A stretch of DNA of 64,000 nt from Denitratimonas tolerans (GCF_037203605.1 NZ_JBBDHC010000002.1:220888-284887), one strand, 5' to 3'; positions 44,542-53,617 are shown, counted from the stretch's first letter. The notes: generated by a model from the letters alone, not told the origin. Translations and numbers: made by a program.

Positions 44542-45963
44542 GTGTCCGTCCTGATTCCCGTGATCCTGTCCGGCGGTGCCGGCACGCGCCTGTGGCCGGT
44601 TTCGCGCCGCGCCTTTCCCAAACCATTCATGCGCCTGCCCAGCGGCGAATCGCTGCTCGGGCGCACGCTCGACCGCGCGCTGGCGGTGGCCGATGCCGGG
44701 GAAGTGGTGACGGTCACCGGCTTCGACTACCGCTTCCTCACCGCGGACGAATACGCCCGCAGCGCGACGCGACCGTTCCGCTCGCGCCTGCTGCTGGAGC
44801 CGGCCGGGCGCAATACCGCGCCGGCGATCGTGCTGGCCGCGCTCGACATCGCGCAGCGCCACGGCGAGGACGCCCAGCTTCTGGTGCTGCCGGCCGACCA
44901 TCTGATCCGCGATGTGGACGCATTCGCGCAGGACGTCACCGCCGCGCGCGCGCTGGCGGCGCAGGATTACCTGGTCACCTTCGGCATCACGCCCACTGCG
45001 CCGGAAACCGGCTTCGGCTACATCCGCGCCGGTGCCGCGCTCGACGGCGGCTTTGCCATCGACGCCTTCGTCGAAAAACCGGATCTGGCCACCGCCGAGG
45101 GCTACCTCGCCGCCGGCAACTACACCTGGAACGCCGGCATGTTCTGCTTCAGCGCCGGCGCGCTGCTGGCCGCCGCCGCTGCGACCTGCCCCGAGGTGCT
45201 GGCCGCCGCCCGCGCCTGCCTCGACGCCACGCCCCGCGAGAGCGACGTGGTCAGCCTCGACAAGCCAAGCTTCCTGGCCCAGCCGGACATCTCCATCGAC
45301 TACGCCGTGATGGAGCGCGCCGCGCGCCGCGCCGTGGTGCCGGCACGTTTCGACTGGAGCGACATCGGCTCGTGGAATGCGCTGGGCGAGCTCACCGCGC
45401 CCGATGCGATCGGGAATCGCGTACAGGGTGAGGCGATCGTGGTCGAAGGCCGCGGCAACTACATCCAGAGCGAAGGTCGCCTCGTCGCCGCAGTCGGCGT
45501 CAATGATCTGGTGATCGTCGATGCCGGCGATGCGGTCCTCGTAGCCGGACGCGACCAGGTACAGGCGGTGCGCCACGTGGTCGATACCCTGCGCCAGCGC
45601 GACCACTACGCCGCCCAGCACCACCTCACCGTGCACCGGCCCTGGGGCAGCTACACGGTGCTGGAGGACGCCGAGGACTGCAAGGTCAAACGCCTGACCG
45701 TGAAGCCCGGCGGCGTGCTCTCGCTGCAGCGCCACCAGCGCCGCAGCGAGCACTGGACCGTGGTGCAGGGCACCGCCAGAGTGCGCGTGGGCGACGAGGA
45801 GCGGCTGCTGAATCGCAACCAGTCCACCTACATCCCGATGAACACCCTGCACCGGCTGGAAAACCCCGGCGACAGCGATCTGCACCTGATCGAAACCCAG
45901 TGCGGCGACTACTTCGGCGAAGACGACATCGAGCGCCTGGAAGACGTCTACGGCCGCTGTTGA
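44542..45963 (+). CDS. manC: Mannose-1-phosphate guanylyltransferase / mannose-6-phosphate isomerase
   Basis: Bifunctional type II enzyme supplying GDP-mannose for polysaccharide (XanB/AlgA type). 473 residues. The N-terminal nucleotidyltransferase has PVILSGGAGTRLWPVSRRAFPK, LVLPADHLI and VEKPDLATAEGY with the catalytic Lys. The C-terminal cupin isomerase has VHRPWGSYTVLEDAE, VKPGGVLSLQRHQRRSEHW (metal His) and PMNTLHRLENPG. GTG start at 44542 after a GGAG ribosome-binding site, 25 bases from rmlD. No phosphomannomutase gene follows. Confidence 0.95.
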   Translation: MSVLIPVILSGGAGTRLWPVSRRAFPKPFMRLPSGESLLGRTLDRALAVADAGEVVTVTGFDYRFLTADEYARSATRPFRSRLLLEPAGRNTAPAIVLAALDIAQRHGEDAQLLVLPADHLIRDVDAFAQDVTAARALAAQDYLVTFGITPTAPETGFGYIRAGAALDGGFAIDAFVEKPDLATAEGYLAAGNYTWNAGMFCFSAGALLAAAAATCPEVLAAARACLDATPRESDVVSLDKPSFLAQPDISIDYAVMERAARRAVVPARFDWSDIGSWNALGELTAPDAIGNRVQGEAIVVEGRGNYIQSEGRLVAAVGVNDLVIVDAGDAVLVAGRDQVQAVRHVVDTLRQRDHYAAQHHLTVHRPWGSYTVLEDAEDCKVKRLTVKPGGVLSLQRHQRRSEHWTVVQGTARVRVGDEERLLNRNQSTYIPMNTLHRLENPGDSDLHLIETQCGDYFGEDDIERLEDVYGRC

Positions 45964-45995
45964 CAGCGCCGTGCCCGCTGCCGACACTGTGCGCC

Positions 45996-46092
45996 GTCAC
46001 TGGGGAGTAGCCGCCTCCGCAACGGAGGAGCCGACGTCAACAGACTTGGTCGACGGACCATGGCGTCGGTGGCAAGGGCGAGACCTTTGATC
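45996..46092 (+). ncRNA. yybP-ykoY manganese riboswitch
   Basis: The segments expected for the Mn-sensing yybP-ykoY aptamer occur in order: GGGGAGTAGCC (46002-46012), GTCAACAGACTTGG (46036-46049) and GGCGAGACCTTTGA (46077-46090). The ends TCAC...GG and CC...TTGA could form P1. It sits upstream of a GDT1-type Mn exporter gene, a known target of this class. A second stem, CGGGCCGGCGA (46107-46117) / TCGCCGGCCCG (46144-46154), lies just before the start codon and may be the expression platform. Confidence 0.9.
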
Positions 46093-46167
46093 GTGTTTTC
46101 CGGAGCCGGGCCGGCGACGGACGACAGGGTCATTGGTATCCGATCGCCGGCCCGCATGGAACCCTGA

Positions 46168-46752
46168 GTGGAAGCCCTCATCACCTCGTTCGGCATGGTC
46201 GCCATCGCCGAAATCGGCGACAAGACCCAGCTCCTGTCCTTCGTACTGGCCGCGCGTTTTCCCGGTCAGGCGTGGCGCATCGTTGCCGGCATCCTTGCTG
46301 CCACCCTGGTCAACCACTTCGGTGCCGCCGCGATCGGCGACTGGGTCGCGCTGCACGTGGGGCCGGCGCTGATGCGATGGATTCTGGGCCTTGCATTCCT
46401 GGGTTTTGCAGCCTGGGCGCTGATTCCCGACACGCTGGATGAATCGGACGCGCGCCCGCTGCGGCGCGGTGCCTTCCTCACCACCCTGATGCTGTTCTTC
46501 CTGGCCGAAATGGGCGACAAGACCCAGCTCGCCACCGTGGCGCTGGGGGCACGCTACGACAGCCTCATCATGGTCACGCTCGGCACCACGCTGGGCATGA
46601 TGGCCGCCAACGTGCCGGCGGTGCTGGTCGGCGAAGGTCTCGCGCGACGATTCCCGCTGGCGAAGATGCGTTTCCTCGCCGCCGCGATCTTCGCCCTGTT
46701 CGGTCTTCTGGTCCTTCTGGGCATCGATTTCGGGCTGACGGCTGTCGGCTGA
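46168..46752 (+). CDS. mneA: GDT1/TMEM165-family (UPF0016) manganese exporter
   Basis: 194-residue membrane protein with six predicted helices in two inverted halves, each with the family motif: AEIGDKTQLLSF (about 14-25) and AEMGDKTQLATV (about 112-123). Bacterial members linked to yybP-ykoY riboswitches export Mn2+; the riboswitch upstream supports that role here. GTG start at 46168. A three-codon ATG-GAA-CCC-TGA frame at 46156-46167 ends directly before it. The symbol follows the Vibrio homologue and is an inference. Confidence 0.88.
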   Translation: MEALITSFGMVAIAEIGDKTQLLSFVLAARFPGQAWRIVAGILAATLVNHFGAAAIGDWVALHVGPALMRWILGLAFLGFAAWALIPDTLDESDARPLRRGAFLTTLMLFFLAEMGDKTQLATVALGARYDSLIMVTLGTTLGMMAANVPAVLVGEGLARRFPLAKMRFLAAAIFALFGLLVLLGIDFGLTAVG

Positions 46753-46764
46753 GTCCGACTCGGT

Positions 46765-46770
46765 TAGACT
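46765..46770 (+). promoter_or_regulatory. -10 element TAGACT upstream of the protease gene
   Basis: TAGACT about 143 bases before the protease ATG. If used, it gives a long GC-rich leader in which I see no recognisable regulatory RNA. Confidence 0.35.
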
Positions 46771-46912
46771 CCCTGCACCGCAGCGGCAGTCCGACGCAGC
46801 ATGGCCGGACAAACCGGCGTGATCGCGCGCCCGGCCGAGCCTTGCGCGAGCCGAAGGGGCGGCTTGCGCGCTGCGCCTGCGCGCGAACCTCGCCATCCTC
46901 GAGACCCATTGC

Positions 46913-49657
46913 ATGAAACTCCTTGCACGCCTTTTCTTCGCGCTGGCAGCCGTGGGGCTGCTTGCGGCCTTCGCCCACGCGCAAACGGACGCCAGCGCAC
47001 CGGATGCGCCGATCCTGCTGGAGCTGGGCAAGGTGCCCGCCAGCAGCTTTCCCGCTCTCGATCTGGAGGCGCTGGCCGATGAAGACCTGCGGCGCGACGC
47101 CGACTCCGGCCTTCCGCGCCGTTTCGCGGTCGCGCGCGGCATCGATGTCTCCACCCAGGCCAGCGGCCTCTGGGCGCAGGCCGACAGCGGCGACTGGGTA
47201 TGGCAGTACAAGGTGCGCGGCAGCGGTGCCGTCCACCTCAACTTCGGGTTCGACCAGGTGCGGCTGCCGGAAGGCGCGCGGCTGGACATCTTCGGTGCGA
47301 AGGGTGCCACCGCGCTGGGACCGTACACGGCCGCCGACATTCCGCCGCATGGCCAGCTCTGGACCGCGGTGCTCGACGGCGAGGATGCCACGATCCAGCT
47401 TCGCGTCCCGGCCACCGGCCGCAACCAGGCGCACCTTCGCCTGACGCGGGTCGGACAGGGCTATCGCGGCTTCGGCCATTTTTCCAAGGTCTGCAAATCC
47501 GGCTCCTGCAATACCGACGTTGCCTGCCTGGCCAGCAATGATCCCTGGAACCGCCCGCGCCGCTCGGTGGGTGCCTACACCGTCGGCGGCACCGATACCT
47601 GCACCGGCTCGCTCCTGAACAACACCGCGAATGATCGCCGCATGCTCTTCGCCACGGCAACCCACTGCGGCGTTGGCAGCAACAGTGCGGCGCAAAGCAT
47701 GGTGGTCTACTGGAACTACGAATCGCCGACCTGCCGCGTGCCGGGTTCGGCGGCGAGCGGTACACCGATCGCGCGTCCCACCACCACCTCGCAAGGCCTG
47801 GCCTTCGTGGCCGCCACGGACAGCCCCTGGGGCAGCGGCACCGCCAGCTCGCGCTCGGACTTCACCCTGATCGAACTGGTCACCCCGCCGGTCGGCAACA
47901 GCTTCAACCTGCACTGGGCCGGCTGGGACCGTCGCCCGCCGCCCACGACCTGCGGCGCGCCGGCCGATCCAGCCTCCACCGCCGGCCTGTGCGCCTCGAT
48001 CCACCACCCCGGCGTGGACGAAAAGCGCATCACCTTCGTCGAAGTGAATATGCCGCTGTCGGGCATCAGCGGCGCGCAGAACACCCACTGGCGCGCGAAC
48101 TGGGATCCGACCCCGCCCAGGCTTGCGAACATCAGCCCGATGCCGCCCGTCTTGCCGCCCAGCGTGACCGAGCCCGGCTCCTCGGGTTCGCCGCTCTACA
48201 ATGCCCAGCAGCGCCTGGTCGGCGTGCTGTCGGGTGGTGCCTCCTATTGCAACGCGCCAGCGGGCAGCCTCAACGACGACTACGGCGGCCTGTTCGCGGC
48301 CTGGGAGGGCATCGGCACGCCCACCACGCGGGCCAGGGACCATCTCGATCCACTGGGACTGGCACCTGATTTCATCGACGGCATCGACAACTGCAATCCG
48401 CCGCCGGCACCGACCGGCGTCACAGCCGTCGCCACCGCGCCCAATCAGATCACGCTGAGCTGGAACGCCGCGGCCGGTGCCGATCGCTATCGCGTGCTGC
48501 GCACGCTCGGTACCTGCCCGGGCACCGGCTACGTCGAGATCGGCGAAGTCACCGGCACCGGCTTCGTGGACGGCAACGTGTCCGGCGGCAGCGCCTACAG
48601 CTATCGCGTGATCGCCTGGAACGATGCGGAAGAATGTCCGTCCGTGCAAAGCAGCTGCGCATCGGCCACGGCCACCGGCACCTGCGCCCTGCCGCCCGAC
48701 TTCGCCGGCCTGAGCTCGGCCACCAGCGCCGGCAGCGCCAGCCAGTGCGGCATCAACCTCGCCTGGACGGCGGCCACCTCGAGCTGCGGGGCAGCCAGCG
48801 ACATCCGCTACAACGTGTACCGCTCGACCGCGCCCGGCTTCACCCCCGATGTCGGCAATCTGCTGGCCTCGTGCCTCACCGGCACGGCGCTGTCCGACGT
48901 GGACGAAGTGGGGTCGGGAGTGACGCAGCATTACATCGTGCGCGCCGAGGATCTTGCCGCGCAGCCGGCCGCCGGCCAGTGCGGCGGACTGGAGGACACC
49001 AACCTGGTGATCCGCAGCGCGGCGGCTTTCGGCCCGGACGTCACGAGTTTCAGCGACGATGTGGAAAGTGGCAGCGCGCAGTGGACGATAACCGGCAGCG
49101 GCTCGGTCGGCAGCAACTTCGCCATCGTCACCACGGACGCGCACTCGCCCACCCACAGCTGGTTCGTACCCGATCCGAGCGGACTGTCGGACCGCCAGCT
49201 GGCGATGGCCCAGCCGATCGCGCTCCCGGCAAGTAGCAGCGCGGTGCTCTCCTTCGCGCACAGGTACGCCACCGAGGCCAACTACGACGGCGCGGTGCTG
49301 GAGTATTCGCTGGACAACGGCACCACCTGGATCGACATCCTCGCCGGCAGCGGCACGGTGCCGGCCAACGGCAGCCGCTTCCTCGCCAACGGCTACACCA
49401 CCACGATCAGCACCAGCTACGGCAGCGCCATCGGCGGACGCGCGGCCTGGGCCGGGAATTCGAGCGGTTTCATCGTCTCGCGCGTGGATCTGGCGGACTT
49501 TGGCGGACAGTCGGTGCGATTCCGCTTCCGTTTCGCCTCGGACCAGAGCGTTGGCTCCACCGGCTGGTGGATCGACGACGTGGGGATCGTACAGGGCACG
49601 AGCTGCGCGGCCGGGCTGCCGGCCACGATCTTCGCGGACGGGTTCGAACTCCCCTGA
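46913..49657 (+). CDS. Secreted lysyl-endopeptidase-like serine protease
   Basis: 914-residue exported protein. Signal peptide about 1-23 (ends AFAHA), an N-terminal pro-region (about 24-200), then a trypsin-fold domain related to lysyl endopeptidase. Catalytic His251 (ATATHCG), Asp316 (SSRSDFTLIEL) and Ser424 (EPGSSGSPLYN) are in place, with SIHHPGVDEKRIT and QRLVGVLSGGASYC as in Achromobacter protease I. Two fibronectin-III-like repeats follow (PPAPTGVTAVATAPNQITLS and a second Cys-rich one), then a jelly-roll-like module with WWIDDVGI. It ends IFADGFELP, a C-terminal motif I associate with many exported proteins of this order. Confidence 0.88.
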   Translation: MKLLARLFFALAAVGLLAAFAHAQTDASAPDAPILLELGKVPASSFPALDLEALADEDLRRDADSGLPRRFAVARGIDVSTQASGLWAQADSGDWVWQYKVRGSGAVHLNFGFDQVRLPEGARLDIFGAKGATALGPYTAADIPPHGQLWTAVLDGEDATIQLRVPATGRNQAHLRLTRVGQGYRGFGHFSKVCKSGSCNTDVACLASNDPWNRPRRSVGAYTVGGTDTCTGSLLNNTANDRRMLFATATHCGVGSNSAAQSMVVYWNYESPTCRVPGSAASGTPIARPTTTSQGLAFVAATDSPWGSGTASSRSDFTLIELVTPPVGNSFNLHWAGWDRRPPPTTCGAPADPASTAGLCASIHHPGVDEKRITFVEVNMPLSGISGAQNTHWRANWDPTPPRLANISPMPPVLPPSVTEPGSSGSPLYNAQQRLVGVLSGGASYCNAPAGSLNDDYGGLFAAWEGIGTPTTRARDHLDPLGLAPDFIDGIDNCNPPPAPTGVTAVATAPNQITLSWNAAAGADRYRVLRTLGTCPGTGYVEIGEVTGTGFVDGNVSGGSAYSYRVIAWNDAEECPSVQSSCASATATGTCALPPDFAGLSSATSAGSASQCGINLAWTAATSSCGAASDIRYNVYRSTAPGFTPDVGNLLASCLTGTALSDVDEVGSGVTQHYIVRAEDLAAQPAAGQCGGLEDTNLVIRSAAAFGPDVTSFSDDVESGSAQWTITGSGSVGSNFAIVTTDAHSPTHSWFVPDPSGLSDRQLAMAQPIALPASSSAVLSFAHRYATEANYDGAVLEYSLDNGTTWIDILAGSGTVPANGSRFLANGYTTTISTSYGSAIGGRAAWAGNSSGFIVSRVDLADFGGQSVRFRFRFASDQSVGSTGWWIDDVGIVQGTSCAAGLPATIFADGFELP

Positions 49658-49675
49658 GGCGCGGTGCCGCCGGAG

Positions 49676-51025
49676 TCAGGCTTCCGGTCGGTTCTTGAGG
49701 CGCGCGAGGATTTCCTCGCGCGCCTCGCGCAGGATGGAGTCGCGGTCCAGACTCTGGACGATATCCGCCACCACGCGCTTGGGGCCGAGTTCGCCCCAGC
49801 TCTTGCCCTGCGCCAGGTATTTCTCCGCGGCGCGGCCGACCAGCACGGTGGCGTACCAGGCCAGCGCGCCCTGGGCGGCGGCGGTCAGCGCGGTGGACAG
49901 CCCCGCACTGGCAAGCTTCAGCGCGGAAGCGACCAGATGCACGCCCCAGATCGCGCCCATCAGCGCGGCGAGCTGGGCGGCGATGGTGGCCAGCAGCCTG
50001 CCCGCCTCGACCCGCGTCAGCGGCAGGCCGTAGATGCGCGAGAGGTGCATCACCAGGGCCACGTCCAGCGTCGCGGCGGCGAGAAGGTCGGCCACGGGCA
50101 CGGGATTGAGCGCCACCGCCACGCCCTTGGCCAGGCAGTACATGCGGATCGTGCGGCCGGCCAGATCCTGGCGGACGGCGGTCAGACGCCCGCCGATCTC
50201 GTCCGAGAGCTTCCCGGCGAAGAGCGCGGCGTTGAGCGCCGCCAGGGTCTTGCCCTCCGACTCCAGGATTTCAAGGATGCGGCCGCGCAGCGCGGACACG
50301 TCGGGCGCACGCGCGCGCTCGACCTCCACCTCGCGCCCGTCCGCCTGCACCTGAAGCACGCGCCGGGCCGCCGGCTGGGCCATCACCGCGATGACGTTTT
50401 CCGCCACCACCAGGCCGCGCGCGTGCTCGCGCAGCCGCGCCAGCAGCGCCTCGCGCTCTTCCGCGGTGTAACGGTCGGCCTTGTTCAGGGCCAGCAGCAG
50501 CGGGCGCTGGGTGCCTGCCAGCAGCCGCAGCGCATCCACCTCCACCGAGGTCATGTCGCCATCCACGACGAAGATCACCAGATCGCTGCGGCCGGCCACG
50601 TCCAGGGCCAGCGCCTCGCGCTCCTCGCCGGAAAGCTCGTTGATGCCGGGCGTATCGATCAGATGGACGCCTTGCCCCAGCGCCTCGCGCCAGGCGCGGT
50701 GGCCGGCGGTGACGGTGGTGCCGTGCAGTACGCCGACCTCGAACGCCGGCTCGCCGAGCAGCGCGTTCAAGAGCGCCGACTTGCCGACGCTGACGCGACC
50801 GAACACGGCAATGTGGACGTGCCCGTGCTCCAGCTTGTCCAGCATCACCTCGATGCGACCGTAGTCGGCCGCGAGGCTGGCGCGGATGCTGCCGGGGATG
50901 GAGGGATCGTCGAGCAGTGCGCGCAGGCTGTCGGCGGCGCGCAGCAGGTGCGTGTCACCGCCGCGCGCCGGCGCATCGCCACCGCGCGGCCGGCGCAGGT
51001 GCCGCCAGCGATCACGCCACCCCAT
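49676..51025 (-). CDS. Era-like GTPase with C-terminal DUF697-type membrane region
   Basis: 449-residue P-loop GTPase. G1 GRVSVGKSALLNALLGE (about 78-94), a Thr in HGTTVTAG (G2), G3 DTPGINE and G4 NKAD are all visible. The C-terminal 180 residues (IRMYCLAKGVAVALNPVPVA, LAALMGAIWGVHLVAS, AAAQGALAWYATVLVGRAAE) are hydrophobic and resemble the DUF697 region seen in YcjF-like proteins, suggesting membrane association. Precise role unknown. Follows the YceI gene by 34 bases on the same strand. GTG 51031 is an alternative start. Confidence 0.8.
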   Translation of the reverse strand: MGWRDRWRHLRRPRGGDAPARGGDTHLLRAADSLRALLDDPSIPGSIRASLAADYGRIEVMLDKLEHGHVHIAVFGRVSVGKSALLNALLGEPAFEVGVLHGTTVTAGHRAWREALGQGVHLIDTPGINELSGEEREALALDVAGRSDLVIFVVDGDMTSVEVDALRLLAGTQRPLLLALNKADRYTAEEREALLARLREHARGLVVAENVIAVMAQPAARRVLQVQADGREVEVERARAPDVSALRGRILEILESEGKTLAALNAALFAGKLSDEIGGRLTAVRQDLAGRTIRMYCLAKGVAVALNPVPVADLLAAATLDVALVMHLSRIYGLPLTRVEAGRLLATIAAQLAALMGAIWGVHLVASALKLASAGLSTALTAAAQGALAWYATVLVGRAAEKYLAQGKSWGELGPKRVVADIVQSLDRDSILREAREEILARLKNRPEA

Positions 51026-51059
51026 GCACACGCCTCGCCATCAAAGCCCTCTCGTGCCG

Positions 51060-51611
51060 CTACTTCGCGCGCAGCGACAGGTGCGTGGTGACGCCGATCT
51101 CGTGCACGATGGTCGAGGCGTCGGCCCAGTCGCCGCCGCCGACGTTGAAATCGATGCGGTTGACGCTGGCCGTGCCGTCGAGCGTGGCGGTTGCGCCCTC
51201 CTGCGACCAGGTGAACTCCAGGGTCACCGGCTTCTCCACGCCGCGCAGCGACAGCGTGCCGTCGGCGGCAAAGCGCCCGCCGCCCAGATCGCGGAACGCG
51301 CTGGCGGTGTAGGTGGCGTTCGGGAAACGTGCCACCGAGAAGAAGTCGCCGCCGCGCAGGGTTTCGTCACGCTCGGCGCTGCCGCTGTCGGCACTGGCGA
51401 GGCTGATGTCCACCTCGAAGCGCGCGCTGGCCAGATCGGCCGGATCGAAGGCGATGGCCGGGGTGAAGGTCTTGAATGCGCCGACGAAGGACTCGCCCTC
51501 TGCGCTGCCGGAAAACTTCAGCGACGACGTCGCCGGATCGGCCTGCCAGTCGCCGGCATGCGCACCGAACGACAGCGCCAGCGCGGCGGCAAGGAATATG
51601 GAGCGAATCAT
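51060..51611 (-). CDS. YceI-family periplasmic protein (first copy)
   Basis: 183-residue exported YceI protein, a lipocalin-like beta-barrel that binds a polyisoprenoid in known structures. Signal peptide about 1-20 (MIRSIFLAAALALSFGAHA), then ADPATSSLKFSGSAEGESF, the DPADLASARFEVDISLASAD block and SLRGVEKPVTLEF. It lies 14 bases downstream of the cytochrome b561 gene, the common b561-YceI pairing. An upstream in-frame start at 51665 would bury the signal peptide. Confidence 0.9.
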   Translation of the reverse strand: MIRSIFLAAALALSFGAHAGDWQADPATSSLKFSGSAEGESFVGAFKTFTPAIAFDPADLASARFEVDISLASADSGSAERDETLRGGDFFSVARFPNATYTASAFRDLGGGRFAADGTLSLRGVEKPVTLEFTWSQEGATATLDGTASVNRIDFNVGGGDWADASTIVHEIGVTTHLSLRAK

Positions 51612-51625
51612 GTCGGAATCTCCTC

Positions 51626-52189
51626 TCAGCGCGTTTTTTCGAAAGAAGCAGGCAACATGCGCCACAGCGTGCGATCACGCTGCACCCAATGATGGACCAG
51701 CGCGGCACCCGCGTGCATCAGGATCAGGGCGATCAGCACCCACGCGCCCCATTCGTGGAACTCGTGCGCCACGCTCTTGATCCCGGGATCGGGCGCGACC
51801 AGCTTGGGCACCGTGAACCAGCCGAAGAACTTCAGCGCCCGCAGTCCGCTGGCCGAGTCGTACAGCCAGCCGGAGATCGGCATCGCCAGGGCCACGAAAT
51901 AGATCGCCAGGTGCACCGCCTGCGCCATGACGTGCTGCCAGGGCGGCGTGCCGGGAACCGGCTTGGGCGCGCCGGCGTAAATCCGCCAGCCCAGCCGTAT
52001 CAGCATCAGCACCAGTACGGTCAGACCGATCGACTTGTGCAGGTCGTAAACCCAGAAGTAGCGCGGCGAGCGCGGCAGTTCGACCATCACGAAACCGACG
52101 CCCAGGAGCGCGAGGATCAAGAGCGCGATGAGCCAGTGCAGCGTCATGCTGGGCCAGGCCCAGCGATCGTTCGTATTGCGCAATGACAT
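51626..52189 (-). CDS. Cytochrome b561 (CybB-type)
   Basis: 187-residue four-helix diheme membrane cytochrome that can pass electrons from quinol to superoxide or other acceptors. Heme-ligand histidines appear in MTLHWLIALLILALLGVGF, YDLHKSIGLTVLVLMLIRLG, HLAIYFVALAMPISGWLY and HEWGAWVLIALILMHAGAAL followed by HH. ATG 52189 (MSLRNTNDRWAW) is preferred; an in-frame ATG at 52201 adds four residues. Sits between two YceI genes. Confidence 0.9.
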   Translation of the reverse strand: MSLRNTNDRWAWPSMTLHWLIALLILALLGVGFVMVELPRSPRYFWVYDLHKSIGLTVLVLMLIRLGWRIYAGAPKPVPGTPPWQHVMAQAVHLAIYFVALAMPISGWLYDSASGLRALKFFGWFTVPKLVAPDPGIKSVAHEFHEWGAWVLIALILMHAGAALVHHWVQRDRTLWRMLPASFEKTR

Positions 52190-52306
52190 GGGATTCCTCA
52201 TGGCTCCAGTGACAGGGAGCAGCCTAACCGCAGGCCGCATCGGGAAAAAGACGATTCGGCGGATCACGACGTTGCATCCGGCGAAACAATGGGCGGGCGC
52301 TGCGCA

Positions 52307-52906
52307 TCATTCATCTTTCGGGATGCGGATCGCCTCGGCCTCGATCATCAGATGAACGGCATCGTCCACGGCCCTGGGATGCGCCTTCATCCCGAACGCT
52401 GCCCGGCTGAGCGTGGCGCTGGCGGAGAAGCCCGCCGTGCGGCGCATCGAATTGTAGGCCGTGCGGGCATGGCGATTGAGCCGAACCTCCAGCGTCACCG
52501 GCTCGCTGGTGCCACGCAGGGTGAGGGTTCCGTGCACGCGGGCGTGCGTGCGGTCGACGGGTTCGATCGAGGTGGAGACGAAGCGCGCATCGGGATGCGT
52601 TTCGATATCCAGCCAGGCGCGCCGCCGGATCCGCGCGTCGAAGTCCGCGTCGCCAAGATCCAGCGTCTGCAGTCTGATCTTCACGTCCAGCCGCGCCGTC
52701 GTCCAGTCTTCGGAATCGAACCAGAGGGTGCCTTCGGGACGCGAAAACGTGCCCATGGCGCTGGAAAAGCCATTGTGTCCCACCCGGAACAGGATCCGCG
52801 TATGCACCGGATCGATCCGGTAGGCCGCCGGCGCGGCCGCCAGCGGAGGGGCGCACAGCAACAGCGCCAGCCAAAGCCATCGGGGGGAAACGGAAGGGCG
52901 CATCAT
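52307..52906 (-). CDS. YceI-family periplasmic protein (second copy)
   Basis: 199-residue exported YceI-like protein. Signal peptide about 1-25 (WLWLALLLCAPPLAAA), then YRIDPVHTRILFRVGHNGFS, a motif diagnostic for the family, DSEDWTTARLDVKIRLQTLD, HPDARFVSTSIEP and GTLTLRGTSEPVTLEVRL. It is only distantly similar to the copy at 51060 and is closer to the classical YceI consensus. First gene of the YceI-b561-YceI-GTPase run. Confidence 0.88.
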   Translation of the reverse strand: MMRPSVSPRWLWLALLLCAPPLAAAPAAYRIDPVHTRILFRVGHNGFSSAMGTFSRPEGTLWFDSEDWTTARLDVKIRLQTLDLGDADFDARIRRRAWLDIETHPDARFVSTSIEPVDRTHARVHGTLTLRGTSEPVTLEVRLNRHARTAYNSMRRTAGFSASATLSRAAFGMKAHPRAVDDAVHLMIEAEAIRIPKDE

Positions 52907-53003
52907 CCACACGGCTCCATCGGGCACGGGTTTGCCCGTACCGATGCTACGCCAGCAGGGCATCTGGTGGCGCAGCGGCGTTCCACGAGCCCGGCAACGG
53001 GTC

Positions 53004-53009
53004 TATGCT
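53004..53009 (+). promoter_or_regulatory. -10 element TATGCT of the alkyltransferase gene
   Basis: TATGCT 30 bases before the GTG at 53039. Confidence 0.4.
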
Positions 53010-53038
53010 GGCCGTCAGGCTCTCATCGGAGTTTCACC

Positions 53039-53554
53039 GTGGACGCCATCACCCTGCAGCGCAGCCCGCTCGCCAACGACACCGTCCTGAGGCGTACCGA
53101 AACCACGCTCGGCGGCGTCACCCTGGCAGCCACCGCCGCCGGCCTGTGCGGGCTGTGGTTCGACGGCCAGCGCCACTTCCCGGATCTTGCGCAGGTTCCG
53201 GAGCGCCGGGGCAATCCGATCCTGGACGCTGCCGCGCACCAGCTGCACGAATACTTCGCCGGCAGGCGCAGCGCGTTCGAGCTGCCGCTGGACATGTCGC
53301 GCGGCACCCACTTCCAGCAAACGGTGTGGCAGGCGCTGCTGCGCATTCCCGCCGGCACCACGACGACCTATGGCGCGCTGGCGGCGCAGCTGGATCGCCC
53401 GCGCGCGGTGCGCGCCGTCGCCGCCGCCGTCGGCCGCAACCCGATCAGCGTCATCGTGCCCTGCCACCGCGTCGTGGGCGCGGATGGGGCGCTCACCGGC
53501 TATGCCGGCGGTCTGGATCGCAAGCGCAGGCTGCTCGCGCTGGAAGCGGCGTGA
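53039..53554 (+). CDS. ogt: Methylated-DNA-protein-cysteine methyltransferase
   Basis: Suicide repair enzyme that removes alkyl groups from O6-alkylguanine in DNA. 171 residues; helix-turn-helix region HFQQTVWQALLRIPAGTTTTYGALA, the Arg finger region RAVRAVAAAVGRNPIS, and the active-site VIVPCHRVVGADGALTGYAGG. GTG start with weak ribosome-binding region. The open frame extends far upstream without support. A stand-alone Ogt-type protein, without an Ada regulatory domain. Confidence 0.94.
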   Translation: MDAITLQRSPLANDTVLRRTETTLGGVTLAATAAGLCGLWFDGQRHFPDLAQVPERRGNPILDAAAHQLHEYFAGRRSAFELPLDMSRGTHFQQTVWQALLRIPAGTTTTYGALAAQLDRPRAVRAVAAAVGRNPISVIVPCHRVVGADGALTGYAGGLDRKRRLLALEAA

Positions 53555-53617
53555 CAGTTTGATCGCGTCGCCCGTTATAGACTCGTCGCTCCATCCATCG
53601 CGGATTCCGGAGCACCG

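Noticed and set aside
46771..46912. A small coding or RNA gene in the protease leader
   Set aside because: An open frame exists (from 46801) but it runs into the protease gene in another frame and has no ribosome-binding site; no conserved RNA motif is visible.
46574..49261. An 895-codon minus-strand frame over the protease gene
   Set aside because: Antisense to a protein with signal peptide and intact catalytic triad; compositionally biased.
49600..49657. The protease C-terminus considered as an exosortase (CTERM) substrate tag
   Set aside because: It lacks the motif-helix-basic layout: no hydrophobic segment and no terminal Arg/Lys cluster.
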